A DNA stretch of 27,703 nt, taken from positions 1 through 27,703 of the forward strand of contig CAJGDX010000019.1 of the NCBI GenBank assembly GCA_904502185.1. The letters are read 5' to 3'. A program made the translations under genes and the position numbers. The notes beneath the pieces are model-generated. The model did no database searches and was not told the DNA's origin. It saw nothing but the letters and a program-made list of their open reading frames with translations. This document shows positions 16,453-24,755 of the stretch, piece after piece. Within the stretch, counting starts at the first letter, position 1. Each line of letters starts with the position of its first letter. Origin of the DNA: an uncultured Bacteroidaceae bacterium. GTDB lineage: Bacteria; Bacteroidota; Bacteroidia; Bacteroidales; Bacteroidaceae.

Positions 16453-17742
16453 ATGATAAGACAACACTTGCGCCAGGCATGGACGATGATGAAGCAGCAG
16501 CGGCTGTTCACCGGCATATACATTGCCGGAACAGCATTGAGCATAGCAATGGCAATGACCATTTTCGTCATACTATACATAAAGCTGGGACCGCTCTACC
16601 CCGAAGAGAACCGCGACCGCATGGTATATACAAATGGAATACATCTCCACGACAAGGACACTACAAAGGACTGGAAATATTTCTACTACATTTCGTTGCA
16701 GGAGGCTACAAGGCTGAAGAATGAGGCGAAATACATTAAGGAGGCGTGCATAAGAGAAACCGGTTCCGGCGAAGAGCATTATGCTGTATCGGGCGATGGT
16801 GGCAAGGAGGTGAGCATAGAACCGGCATACGTTGACAACGGATTCTGGCGGGTGTTCAATTTCAAGTTTCTCCACGGACGGCCGTTTACCGAAGCCGAGG
16901 AGCACACCGCTGTGGCGGTAGTCACAGCCTCGCTTGCCCAGGAACTTTATGCCACGACTGATATTGTAGGACGAGAAGTATATATCGACAACAGATGCTA
17001 CAAAGTGATAGGTGTTGTAGAGGACCAGCGCACCGGCGAAGAATCGCTACTGTCGGGCGGTGATATTTTTACATCGATACGCTACTATCGCAGCTACGAG
17101 TCGGAAGAGTCCGACTGGAAAGGATACTGCAATCTTATAATGCTTGCCGAATCGCCAGCGCTGAGAGATTCGCTGCAGAACGAGATAATAGAGATTCAGT
17201 CGAGAATGTCATATAAATATCGTTTCCACATATTTGTATTTGACAGATGCGACGTGAAACAGTATTGGCAGGGGGCATTGGGCATTGAGGGCGACGACAC
17301 ATTGTGGGATGCAATACAGAAATATATCTATGCACTGCTGGCGTTCCTGCTGATTCCGGCGCTCAACCTCACAGGAATGATCTCTTCGCGCATGAACAGC
17401 CGCCTGTCGGAGATTGGTGTACGAAAATCGTACGGCGCCACCAACGCGCAGATAATATCGCAGGTGCTGTGCGAGAATCTGCTGCTGACACTGCTCGGTG
17501 CAATTGCCGGACTTGCGCTGTCGTACGCAGTAATATACAAGAACAGCAACCTGGTGCTGACATTACTCGACAAGTATACTAAGAATACCGAGCCTGTGAT
17601 AACAGCAGATATACTCTTCAACCCCACACTGATAACTGCAGTGCTGGGACTGGTGATGCTGCTGAATGTTGCATCGGCACTTGTGCCTGCACTGTTTGCA
17701 CTCAGGAGAAACATTATAGAATCGTTATACAATAAAAGATAA
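16453..17742 (+). CDS. FtsX/MacB-type ABC permease, type A, copy 3 (A3)
   Basis: The 429-residue type A permease has first 56 residues identical to A1 and only about four base differences over that stretch. It then diverges abruptly at MVYTNGIHLHDKD, where the periplasmic domain starts. That domain (about 57-285) still resembles A1 (GFWRVFNFKFLHGRPF; VAVVTASLAQELYATTDIVG; YKVIGVVEDQRT), so A1 and A3 look like sister copies. Helices 2-4 and the coupling loop EIGVRKSYGATNAQIISQ are intact. The stop codon is 6 bp before B3. It is a presumed heterodimer subunit and depends on an ATPase encoded elsewhere. Confidence 0.9.
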   Translation: MIRQHLRQAWTMMKQQRLFTGIYIAGTALSIAMAMTIFVILYIKLGPLYPEENRDRMVYTNGIHLHDKDTTKDWKYFYYISLQEATRLKNEAKYIKEACIRETGSGEEHYAVSGDGGKEVSIEPAYVDNGFWRVFNFKFLHGRPFTEAEEHTAVAVVTASLAQELYATTDIVGREVYIDNRCYKVIGVVEDQRTGEESLLSGGDIFTSIRYYRSYESEESDWKGYCNLIMLAESPALRDSLQNEIIEIQSRMSYKYRFHIFVFDRCDVKQYWQGALGIEGDDTLWDAIQKYIYALLAFLLIPALNLTGMISSRMNSRLSEIGVRKSYGATNAQIISQVLCENLLLTLLGAIAGLALSYAVIYKNSNLVLTLLDKYTKNTEPVITADILFNPTLITAVLGLVMLLNVASALVPALFALRRNIIESLYNKR

Positions 17743-17748
17743 GAAGCG

Positions 17749-19086
17749 ATGCTTAAAAAACTACTGCATAGAATATGGAACGAACGCCGCGAAAATGCGT
17801 GGCTGTTTGTAGAACTGTTAGTCGTGAGTCTTGTCGTGTGGCTCGCCACCGACCCGCTGTTCAATCTCATCAGCAGGGACAATGTACCCAAGAGATACGA
17901 TAGCAGCAATGTGTATAACCTCGCTTTCAGGAGTTATCGCGACAATAGCTATAAGTACAAGGAAGAGCTTAACGTCCCGGAGGTTATAATGAACGATTAC
18001 CGGCAGATGCTGAAAAGGATTGAGGCACTGCCCGATGTGGAAAGCTACTACATCGGGGTGGGTGATGCTCCAGGGCTAACCATGAAAAGAGTGAACACAA
18101 GCTATGCGATAAGGACAGAAGAGACCGAAGGGGTGGAAAACCGCATAGTCATGGTTCCTTTATGTATCAGTATGGAGACTGAGAAGAGCGATATATTCAA
18201 GGTGCTTCGCATTAAGGACAGTGCCACAGGAGAGACATACACTAAGAAGGATATTGGAAATGGAACTGGCGCGTACATTACCAGGAGTCTTGCAGCTGAA
18301 CTTTTCGGTTCGGCAAATGCGATAGGAAAAACGGTCGTCAACGACTCGCGCGGTGGGGAGAGATACACTGTGATGGGAGTGCTGGACGACATTCAGGATG
18401 CAAAGTACTGCGAACCGGGAAAACTTATGATATTGAGCCGCACACTTCCTACCGATGGCATCCATAATGCATTCTTTCTTGAGAACTTTATCATAAGCAT
18501 TAGAGTGAAGGACGGTGTAGACAATGACGCATTCGAGAAGAGGTTCCGCGAAGAGGTGTTACCCCAGCTCACATTCGGCAACTGCTACTGCTTCAAATTC
18601 AAGAGTTACCGGCAAGAGATGTTCCATGTAGAGAATTACCACGGAATAGTAAATAACATAAGACAGAATATAATACTGTCGTCGTTTGCACTTTTATGCG
18701 CTCTGCTGGGCATTATAGGTACATTCTGGGTGCGTGCTGTTGCTCGCCGTCAGGAGGTTGGAATAATGCAGAGCATGGGTGCAACACGTGGCGACATTGT
18801 GATGCAGTTTGCAACAGAGGCTGCGATGCTTGCGACCCTCGCCTTTGCCATTGCCCTACCCCTGCTGCTGCACAAAGTGCATGTCAGCGGCTTTGCCGAA
18901 CCCGCTGCAAGTTTCATCGATACCCCGATAAGCGCAACCGCTGCGTGGCGCAACAAGCCTATGCCCCACTTCATTATTGTAACGGCAATAAGCTACCTGT
19001 TTATACTGGCTATAAGTGTCGTTGGTGCTATTGTTCCTACTATTTCCAATATCAGGCGGCCTGCTGATGCGCTCAGGGATGAATAG
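17749..19086 (+). CDS. FtsX/MacB-type ABC permease, type B, copy 3 (B3)
   Basis: The 445-residue permease starts MLKKLLHRIWNERRENAWLF, diverging at the extreme N-terminus from the MITK start of the other B copies. The first helix and DPLFNLISRDN match B1. The periplasmic domain has AYITRSLAAELFGSANAIGK and FEKRFREEVLPQLTFGN. The C-terminal domain has SSFALLCALLGIIGTFWVRA and the coupling loop RRQEVGIMQSMGATRGDIVMQF, again closest to B1. The tail is RRPADALRDE. Tight 6-bp spacing from A3 supports co-translation of the pair. Confidence 0.9.
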   Translation: MLKKLLHRIWNERRENAWLFVELLVVSLVVWLATDPLFNLISRDNVPKRYDSSNVYNLAFRSYRDNSYKYKEELNVPEVIMNDYRQMLKRIEALPDVESYYIGVGDAPGLTMKRVNTSYAIRTEETEGVENRIVMVPLCISMETEKSDIFKVLRIKDSATGETYTKKDIGNGTGAYITRSLAAELFGSANAIGKTVVNDSRGGERYTVMGVLDDIQDAKYCEPGKLMILSRTLPTDGIHNAFFLENFIISIRVKDGVDNDAFEKRFREEVLPQLTFGNCYCFKFKSYRQEMFHVENYHGIVNNIRQNIILSSFALLCALLGIIGTFWVRAVARRQEVGIMQSMGATRGDIVMQFATEAAMLATLAFAIALPLLLHKVHVSGFAEPAASFIDTPISATAAWRNKPMPHFIIVTAISYLFILAISVVGAIVPTISNIRRPADALRDE

Positions 19087-19122
19087 TAAACTGAATCGAA
19101 TACTAACAATACACAACCAACT

Positions 19123-20409
19123 ATGATAAGACAATTCTTCCGTCAGGCGTGGACGATGATGAAGCAGCATAAGTTCTTCACAGGAGTCTACATCACAGGA
19201 ACGGCTGTGAGCATAACGCTTGCAATGACGCTGTTCATCATTTTCTATATAAGCATAGGCAACATATATCCCGAATATGGTCGCGACAGGATGCTGGTTA
19301 TAAAATATATGCAGTTCAAGAAGAAACAGGGAGGTGCCACCATAAGCAGTAATTGCGGTGCTTCTACCAAAATGGCCGAACTGATAGAATCTGAAGCAAA
19401 GCACCTCGAAAACATTGGCATACGCCTGCAAATGTTCAACAGCTCGAATATGAACATAAATGTCGACGGAAAGGACGCAGGAACGAGCGAAGCAATAGCT
19501 GTCACCGACGGCGGATACTGGAAAGTGTTCGACCACAGATTCGTGTCGGGACTGGCATACACCGAAAAGGAGGAGAGCGAGAATGTCGCTGTGCTGAGCC
19601 GGTCATTTGCAATGCAACTGTTCGCCGACACTGCCGTGAGCGGAAGAAGAATAAGCATAAAGAACATACCCTATCGCATTGTAGGCGTAGTGGAGGATGC
19701 ACCTGCATTCATGAAGGAGAGCGCAGGAGAGATTTATCTGCCATACAACAGTTCGGGTGTAGACAAGTACCCCGAAGACTATATCGATGGAAACTGCATA
19801 TTGTATATGACTGCACCGTCGGTCGGGGAAAGAGAGGCACTGAAGAGCGAGGTAGAGGATATAGTGAACCGCATGAAGCAGAATGTCTCCAAAGAAGATG
19901 AGTACACAATAGGTGTGTGGGAGCATTGGCGACTGGGACTTATGGCAAAGGACGACAGCAGTTTCCTTACCGCAATCAGCAAATACCTGTATGTATTGCT
20001 GGCGCTGCTCTTTATCCCGGCACTCAACCTCAGCGGACTTATTTCGTCGCGCATGAACGGTCGCATGACAGAGGTAGGCGTACGCAAGGCTTACGGCGCA
20101 ACGAACCGGCAGATTATATGGCAGGTGCTGTGGGAGAACTTGCTGCTGACGCTTGGCGGTGCAGTTGCAGGACTTATAATGTCGTACATTGTAGTGTACA
20201 CATGCAGCAACTGGATTGTAACCTTCTTCGAACACTACATAGAAAAGGAGTATGGCTCAGAGGTAATAAGCACAGAGATGCTGATGAACCCCACAATGCT
20301 TGGCTGCACTATTCTGCTTACACTGTTGCTGAATATTGCATCTGCGCTACTACCCACACTGCTTGCACTGAAAAAGGATATAGTGCAGTCGTTGTATCAT
20401 AGAAGATGA
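19123..20409 (+). CDS. FtsX/MacB-type ABC permease, type A, copy 4 (A4)
   Basis: The 428-residue type A permease starts MIRQFFRQAWTMMKQHKFFT, the most divergent N-terminus of the A set. Its periplasmic domain shares VAVLSRSFAMQLFAD and EDAPAFMKESAGEIYLPY with A2. Its coupling loop (EVGVRKAYGATNRQIIWQ) and last helices look more like A1 and A3, a sign of mixed ancestry. It follows B3 by 36 bp. A 379-bp repeat-filled spacer separates it from its partner B4. All four helices are intact, with no sign of decay. Confidence 0.9.
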   Translation: MIRQFFRQAWTMMKQHKFFTGVYITGTAVSITLAMTLFIIFYISIGNIYPEYGRDRMLVIKYMQFKKKQGGATISSNCGASTKMAELIESEAKHLENIGIRLQMFNSSNMNINVDGKDAGTSEAIAVTDGGYWKVFDHRFVSGLAYTEKEESENVAVLSRSFAMQLFADTAVSGRRISIKNIPYRIVGVVEDAPAFMKESAGEIYLPYNSSGVDKYPEDYIDGNCILYMTAPSVGEREALKSEVEDIVNRMKQNVSKEDEYTIGVWEHWRLGLMAKDDSSFLTAISKYLYVLLALLFIPALNLSGLISSRMNGRMTEVGVRKAYGATNRQIIWQVLWENLLLTLGGAVAGLIMSYIVVYTCSNWIVTFFEHYIEKEYGSEVISTEMLMNPTMLGCTILLTLLLNIASALLPTLLALKKDIVQSLYHRR

Positions 20410-20470
20410 TTTATAAAATAGATGATATAAAAGAATGTGATTGCAAGAGAATCTTTAATTTGCGTGTTTT

Positions 20471-20740
20471 CGAACTCCTCCGTCTTCAACCGCTGAAGCG
20501 GTTGAATAGACCTCGCAAGCTCGGCACTCCTTTGATATTATCGAAACTATGCTTCGCTCGTTGTAAATGTAAGTAAACTTCCATTCACTCGCTTGCTATA
20601 GTTTTAGGGAGCTAAAGCTCCCGTCGTCGCAAACATTGCTTATTACGCAATGTCCTCTTAGCCAAGTTGAGGAGTTTCAAGAAGTTACTTTTGCAAATAA
20701 AAAGAATAGAAAGGAAATACTGGGGAGGGAGCTCGCGAAT
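20471..20740 (-). repeat. Structured repeat between A4 and B4, inverted relative to the A1-B1 element
   Basis: CGAACTCCTC (20471-20480) and GAGGAGTTTC (near 20670-20680) form imperfect terminal inverted repeats. Just inside is a perfect hairpin, TTCAACCGCT-GA-AGCGGTTGAA (20485-20506). The core 20509-20633 is the reverse complement of 12047-12172. Its hairpin GGGAGC-TAAA-GCTCCC (20607-20622) corresponds to GGGAGA-TTTA-TCTCCC in the other copy. The element sits between two genes that elsewhere are only 6 bp apart, so it looks inserted. I see no gene in 20410-20788. Confidence 0.75.
20686..20693 (+). promoter_or_regulatory. Candidate -7 element (TACTTTTG) carried by the repeat before B4
   Basis: TACTTTTG matches TAnnTTTG about 95 bp before the B4 ATG. 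It lies at the end of the repeat, in the AAGTTACTTTTGCAAA block. No good -33 box is seen. If real, the inserted element would supply B4 with a separate promoter. Confidence 0.3.
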
Positions 20741-20788
20741 ATGATTGAATTGACAAACCAACATACAGCATAACAAACAACATACACC

Positions 20789-22171
20789 ATGATAACAAAA
20801 CTACTGCACCAGATATGGAATGAGCGGAAGCAGAACGCATGGCTCTTCATAGAACTGATAATTGCAAGCCTCTTCTTGTGGTTTGCTCTCGATCCACTAT
20901 ATACACTGATATGCCGAAAGAACATCCCTACAGGATGCGATGTCTCCGATGTATATCTGGTAGAACTTTCGCACTACAAGCCGGGCGACACCAGATGCAA
21001 GCCCGAATACCACCTCAACAGCGAACTGCACGAAAGCTGTCGGCAGGTGATAAACATAATACGCTCTATGCCCGAAGTGGAACATTACACGATAACAGAG
21101 TATGGCAATTGGCCCAATTCATACATGATAGGATCGAGCTCGTACATTGCCGACAGCATAGATTTTGAAATATCGGGAAAATCGTTCGAGGAGATAGAAA
21201 AGGAGGTTGAGGAACGCAAAATTACCCCGGCAAACATTGTCAGCTGGCAATATTACCGCACAGAGGGAGGCGACTACCCTGCCACTTTCGACATTAAGGA
21301 TATTCGCACAGGCAAGCATCTGAATAGCGACATTTCGCGTTACGTCAACGGCGTATATATATCGGAGAATGCAGCAACGGCACTTTTTGGCACTACCGAT
21401 GCAGAGGGAAAGCGTTTCAGGGATTTATATCCGGGAAATGAGTACCAGGTAGCGGGAGTATTCAAGGATGTTACACTTATACAGTACGACGAGCATCTGC
21501 CGCTGTTAATAACCGAAGATGGACTTAACGACGATGACTTTTCGAGCACATACAACGATGTGATGACATTCCTGCATATACGCGTGAAGAAAGGGGTGGA
21601 CAAGGCAACATTCGAAAAGAGGTTCAGAGAGGAGATTATGCCCCGAGTGCAGATTGGCAATGTCTATTGCAAGAACATAACGCACCACGAAAAGATAGCA
21701 CGCAAGTATGAGAATATGTTCGGGGTCACAAACAAGTACAGGCTTTGTGCGGGATTGTCGGCCTTTGCGCTGTTCTGTGCCTTCTTAGGGCTGTTCAGCA
21801 GTTTCTGGATACGCACTGCCGAACGGCGTGGCGACATAGGAATCATGCGTGGTATCGGTGCGTCGCGCAGCAGAATCATACACCAGTTTGCTTGCGAAGC
21901 GCTGCTGCTGACAACCGTTGCATTTGCTGTGTCAATGCCATTTGTCATGCACTATCTGCACGTCAATGGATTTGCCGACCCGCTCAAGGAACTTGCAATA
22001 ATCAGCAAGGGCACAAATAGTGCCTATCTACACAACCAGCCTGTGACGCACTTTATTGTTGTGTCGGTGGCAAGCTATCTGTTCATAGCGACAATTGCTG
22101 TTATCGGCGCTGCCATACCTGCATGGCGCATCACACGCATAATACCTGCCGATGCACTGAGAGAAGAATAA
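20789..22171 (+). CDS. FtsX/MacB-type ABC permease, type B, copy 4 (B4)
   Basis: At 460 residues this is the longest of the eight permeases. The N-terminus MITKLLHQIWNERKQNAWLF is typical type B. An extra acidic stretch lies in the first half of the periplasmic domain (about residues 125-155, EISGKSFEEIEKEVEERK). The periplasmic segment FEKRFREEIMPRVQIGNVYC through GVTNKYR resembles B1. The coupling loop RRGDIGIMRGIGASRSRIIHQF and tail TRIIPADALREE resemble B2. The protein therefore looks chimeric. It ends the operon, 19 bp before a strong terminator hairpin. Confidence 0.9.
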   Translation: MITKLLHQIWNERKQNAWLFIELIIASLFLWFALDPLYTLICRKNIPTGCDVSDVYLVELSHYKPGDTRCKPEYHLNSELHESCRQVINIIRSMPEVEHYTITEYGNWPNSYMIGSSSYIADSIDFEISGKSFEEIEKEVEERKITPANIVSWQYYRTEGGDYPATFDIKDIRTGKHLNSDISRYVNGVYISENAATALFGTTDAEGKRFRDLYPGNEYQVAGVFKDVTLIQYDEHLPLLITEDGLNDDDFSSTYNDVMTFLHIRVKKGVDKATFEKRFREEIMPRVQIGNVYCKNITHHEKIARKYENMFGVTNKYRLCAGLSAFALFCAFLGLFSSFWIRTAERRGDIGIMRGIGASRSRIIHQFACEALLLTTVAFAVSMPFVMHYLHVNGFADPLKELAIISKGTNSAYLHNQPVTHFIVVSVASYLFIATIAVIGAAIPAWRITRIIPADALREE

Positions 22172-22190
22172 AAACATTCCGACAACCAAC

Positions 22191-22238
22191 AACAGATGTG
22201 AGTTTCCACTGCACACGCAGTGGAAACTCACATCTGTT
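22191..22238. terminator. Perfect 22-bp hairpin terminator ending the permease operon
   Basis: The arms 22191-22212 and 22217-22238 are perfect complements (AACAGATGTGAG...CACTGC) around the loop ACAC. The outer end overlaps the stop codon of the terminase gene on the minus strand. It separates two convergent transcription units. Confidence 0.88.
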
Positions 22239-24255
22239 ATATACTCGCCTCACTCACAATCTTGTTCCGTCGAGTCGTATGCCTTTCGGCATATATTTTT
22301 GCAGGCAGAGGATGGTTGTAGCAGATCCACACAAGAATAGCGGTTGCCATCACCCTGTCGTCGTGGTTACCCTCGACAGCCCCCATCTCCTTTCCATTCT
22401 CTTTAAGTTCGTAGAGGTCGAGCTCGTAGGTAGTCTCAATGCAGCGTTCTACATAGAGTCCGTCACGCAGAGCCTTTACAAGGAAATTTATCACCATTGG
22501 CTTTGTCGAGGGGTTAGTGTGGAAGCCCCAGCGACGCGGACGTCCCTGACGTATCTCCTGCAACGATGTGCGACTGTAAAGGTTACTATATTTTCCTGCT
22601 ACCTCGTTAAGAATATACTCAAAATTATCGCCCTCGGTGCCCTCAGTTTCAAGGGTGTTTGCCTCGATTACCAACAGGGCATTGTCGTAGGCACGGGCAA
22701 TCTCCACAGCCTTCCATGCAAGTTTGTCATGCTCGATGTGTCCGTGCCAGCAGGCCACAATTTCGGGCAGCCCGCCTTCGAGCATAGAAAGACGGTCGGC
22801 TACAAGAATGCAGGAATAGTCCGATTTTTCGGACACACCGCCAACATCCACCGTCACAATGTAGCGGTCGCGGTAGTGGCACTGTGTGTCAGGCATAAGC
22901 CACACACTCAGCACATTCTCGTCGGCAGGTTCGCCCGGCTGCAAAGGTTCGAAAAGAATCTCTGTTTTTGCATGGCGATTCTCGGCATCCCACTTCTCAC
23001 GGCTGACAATGTCGCCACGCCACGCAGGTGCCACACACCCCTCTCTGATGCTCTTGACGTATGATATTTTGAACACTCGGCGTCCGGTACTCTGAAAGGC
23101 CTCGTTCGCTGTGGATGGAAACTCCGAAAAGAGTCGCCACTCGTCGGGCATTTCGCGCCGTTTGTCACGGTACCATGCGATGGCTTCGAGTGTAGCTCCC
23201 AGCGCAAAAAGCTGATGCTCGTAGTCGTCCATGGAATCGATGAACGACGAGTAGTCAGCCTCGTTCAAATGTTTGCTGTAAATATCTATCGTGTACCACG
23301 GCACAAAGACGGGAGTAAAATTGTTTTTCGCAGCCACAGCATCTATCCAGGTGCGATGAAAGAAATTACCCACACCTTTGGCAGTAGACTCCATCACCTT
23401 CACTGTATAGGGACCACCGGCAATGGAACCGAAGATTGACTGCACAAGATCCTCGGGTTTTCGCCCCGCGGTAGCCTTCCACAACCCCACCTCGGTCAGA
23501 TGCGCCATGCTTATATCCTCACTTCTGAGCGAATCGGGCTTCTGCGACGAACCGAGCGAATAGCGGCTGTTGCTCCAACTGATGACCCTTGTCTTTTGCG
23601 TACCCTGGTAGGGAGTGGTTGTCAGTTTCCTGCCGCCCGTTGCCCACAAAGGATAGTTGTTGATGACCTTTGCCATAATGCCGGCAACAATGGAGGACTG
23701 CTTCTCCACATCGCCACAAATGACGGAGTTCCAGTTGCGACGATGCACCAGCTGTATCCACAGCATATAGAGCTGTGTGAGGGTGGAGCCACCCCACTGA
23801 CGCGCCTTGCAAAGAATGATGTCTATGGGGCGACCACTCAGCCGCAGGCTCTCCATTGCCTGTAAATAAAGACGCTGGGGACGATTGAGTGTGAAGGGAA
23901 TATCTCTGCCACGACCCTTGTCAGAAATCACAGCCATGGTCTTTGCCCAATATTCAAAATCATATTTTATACGTTCGCGACAGAATTCGAGCCACAGCGC
24001 AACAATGTCGCGATGCCCAGGTGACTTGTTGCCACGCTCGGCAAGAAAGGCCTCGGCACCCTTCTCCACAAGCCGGGCAATGGGTTCCACCTGCAACAAC
24101 CCACAAGGCAGATTCATGCGCGTCAGAGGAAAGCCTTCAATCTCCACCCATTCGCGTTCGACGGATGTCGACCCCTCACCCGTAACTGGGTTGTAGGGAG
24201 CATAATTTTTCCTTAGTCGTTCGAGATTTGTTTTTATAATTTCCTCTTTATTCAT
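22237..24255 (-). CDS. Orphan phage-type terminase large subunit
   Basis: This 672-residue protein has the two-part terminase layout. The packaging ATPase has Walker A KARQWGGST (150-158), a Walker B-like stretch ISMAHLTEVGLW (248-259, catalytic Glu255) and the coupling motif KVMESTAKG. The C-terminal RNase-H-like nuclease has acidic residues in IVTVDVGGVSEKSDYS, LLVIEANT and GNHDDRVMA. The family pumps DNA into phage capsids and cuts it. All key motifs look intact, so it is not an obvious wreck. No portal, capsid, tail, lysis or integrase gene is nearby. The only companions are three small minus-strand genes upstream. A phage remnant and a domesticated or GTA-like module are both possible. 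Confidence 0.88.
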   Translation of the reverse strand: MNKEEIIKTNLERLRKNYAPYNPVTGEGSTSVEREWVEIEGFPLTRMNLPCGLLQVEPIARLVEKGAEAFLAERGNKSPGHRDIVALWLEFCRERIKYDFEYWAKTMAVISDKGRGRDIPFTLNRPQRLYLQAMESLRLSGRPIDIILCKARQWGGSTLTQLYMLWIQLVHRRNWNSVICGDVEKQSSIVAGIMAKVINNYPLWATGGRKLTTTPYQGTQKTRVISWSNSRYSLGSSQKPDSLRSEDISMAHLTEVGLWKATAGRKPEDLVQSIFGSIAGGPYTVKVMESTAKGVGNFFHRTWIDAVAAKNNFTPVFVPWYTIDIYSKHLNEADYSSFIDSMDDYEHQLFALGATLEAIAWYRDKRREMPDEWRLFSEFPSTANEAFQSTGRRVFKISYVKSIREGCVAPAWRGDIVSREKWDAENRHAKTEILFEPLQPGEPADENVLSVWLMPDTQCHYRDRYIVTVDVGGVSEKSDYSCILVADRLSMLEGGLPEIVACWHGHIEHDKLAWKAVEIARAYDNALLVIEANTLETEGTEGDNFEYILNEVAGKYSNLYSRTSLQEIRQGRPRRWGFHTNPSTKPMVINFLVKALRDGLYVERCIETTYELDLYELKENGKEMGAVEGNHDDRVMATAILVWICYNHPLPAKIYAERHTTRRNKIVSEASI

Positions 24256-24755
24256 TATCTAAAATCTTTTACTTGAGTTTGATATAATTTTGATGTGTAT
24301 ATACTGACGAAGGAGGAATTCGTTTACCACGATTTGATGTTTGGTTTTGTATTCAACGATAGTGTATGAATTAACCCTATTAAGCTATATAATTAGCAAT
24401 GATTTTTGAAATCCTCCGTCTTCAAATACTCTTTAAATTAATTTAGATAATTCTAAAATCTTAGTAGTTCTTATCATCAAATTTATCGGTGTTCTCTTCT
24501 TTTTGTGCCGACAAAAAGAAGCAAAAAGCTCTGCGCATGGGACGCGCTTTTAACGGCAAACGAAGCTGATGGTTTGCGGGCGCTGCGGAACTCACTCGGT
24601 TATCTGCGCAAGCGCATATAACCAACGTTCAAACAGTCCTCGCACATTTCCGCAAACCACTGACGCCGTTTGCCTAAACGCTTAATGCGCATCAATGAAG
24701 CAATGAGTATCGTAAATGATTTCATTTGCGGTTTCGAAAAGATTTTGAAAAATCC
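24256..24755. other. 500-bp spacer inside the terminase cluster, repeat-bearing, no gene seen
   Basis: No convincing reading frame is present. The left part is A/T-rich. CCTCCGTCTTCAAA near 24413 is another copy of the motif that opens the permease-region repeats. The right part is the nested palindromic element at 24496-24674. The spacer separates the terminase gene from three small genes on the same strand, and may be a later insertion into one transcription unit. Confidence 0.6.
24496..24674. repeat. Nested palindromic intergenic repeat
   Basis: A perfect hairpin CTTCTTTTTGT-GCCG-ACAAAAAGAAG (24496-24521) opens the element. Nested arms follow: GGCAAACG (24555-24562) with CGTTTGCC (24667-24674), GGTTTGCGG (24571-24579) with CCGCAAACC (24650-24658), GGTTAT (24598-24603) with ATAACC (24618-24623), and TGCGC-AA-GCGCA at the centre. 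The design resembles repeated intergenic elements I recall from Bacteroidales genomes. Only this copy is in the window. Confidence 0.7.

Noticed and set aside
18856..19536. Minus-strand open frame (226 aa) over B3 and A4
   Set aside because: Antisense to two intact permeases; similar shadows occur over other copies, as expected from paralogous sequence.
10507..22171. A phase-variable shufflon or invertible promoter system
   Set aside because: All eight permeases are full-length and on the same strand, and I see no site-specific recombinase. Only the two inverted repeat cores hint at inversion, so this is kept as a possibility under the repeat finding, not a call.
22123..23064. Plus-strand open frame (313 aa) across the end of B4, the terminator and the terminase gene
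   Set aside because: It runs through a perfect terminator hairpin and is antisense to the terminase nuclease domain.
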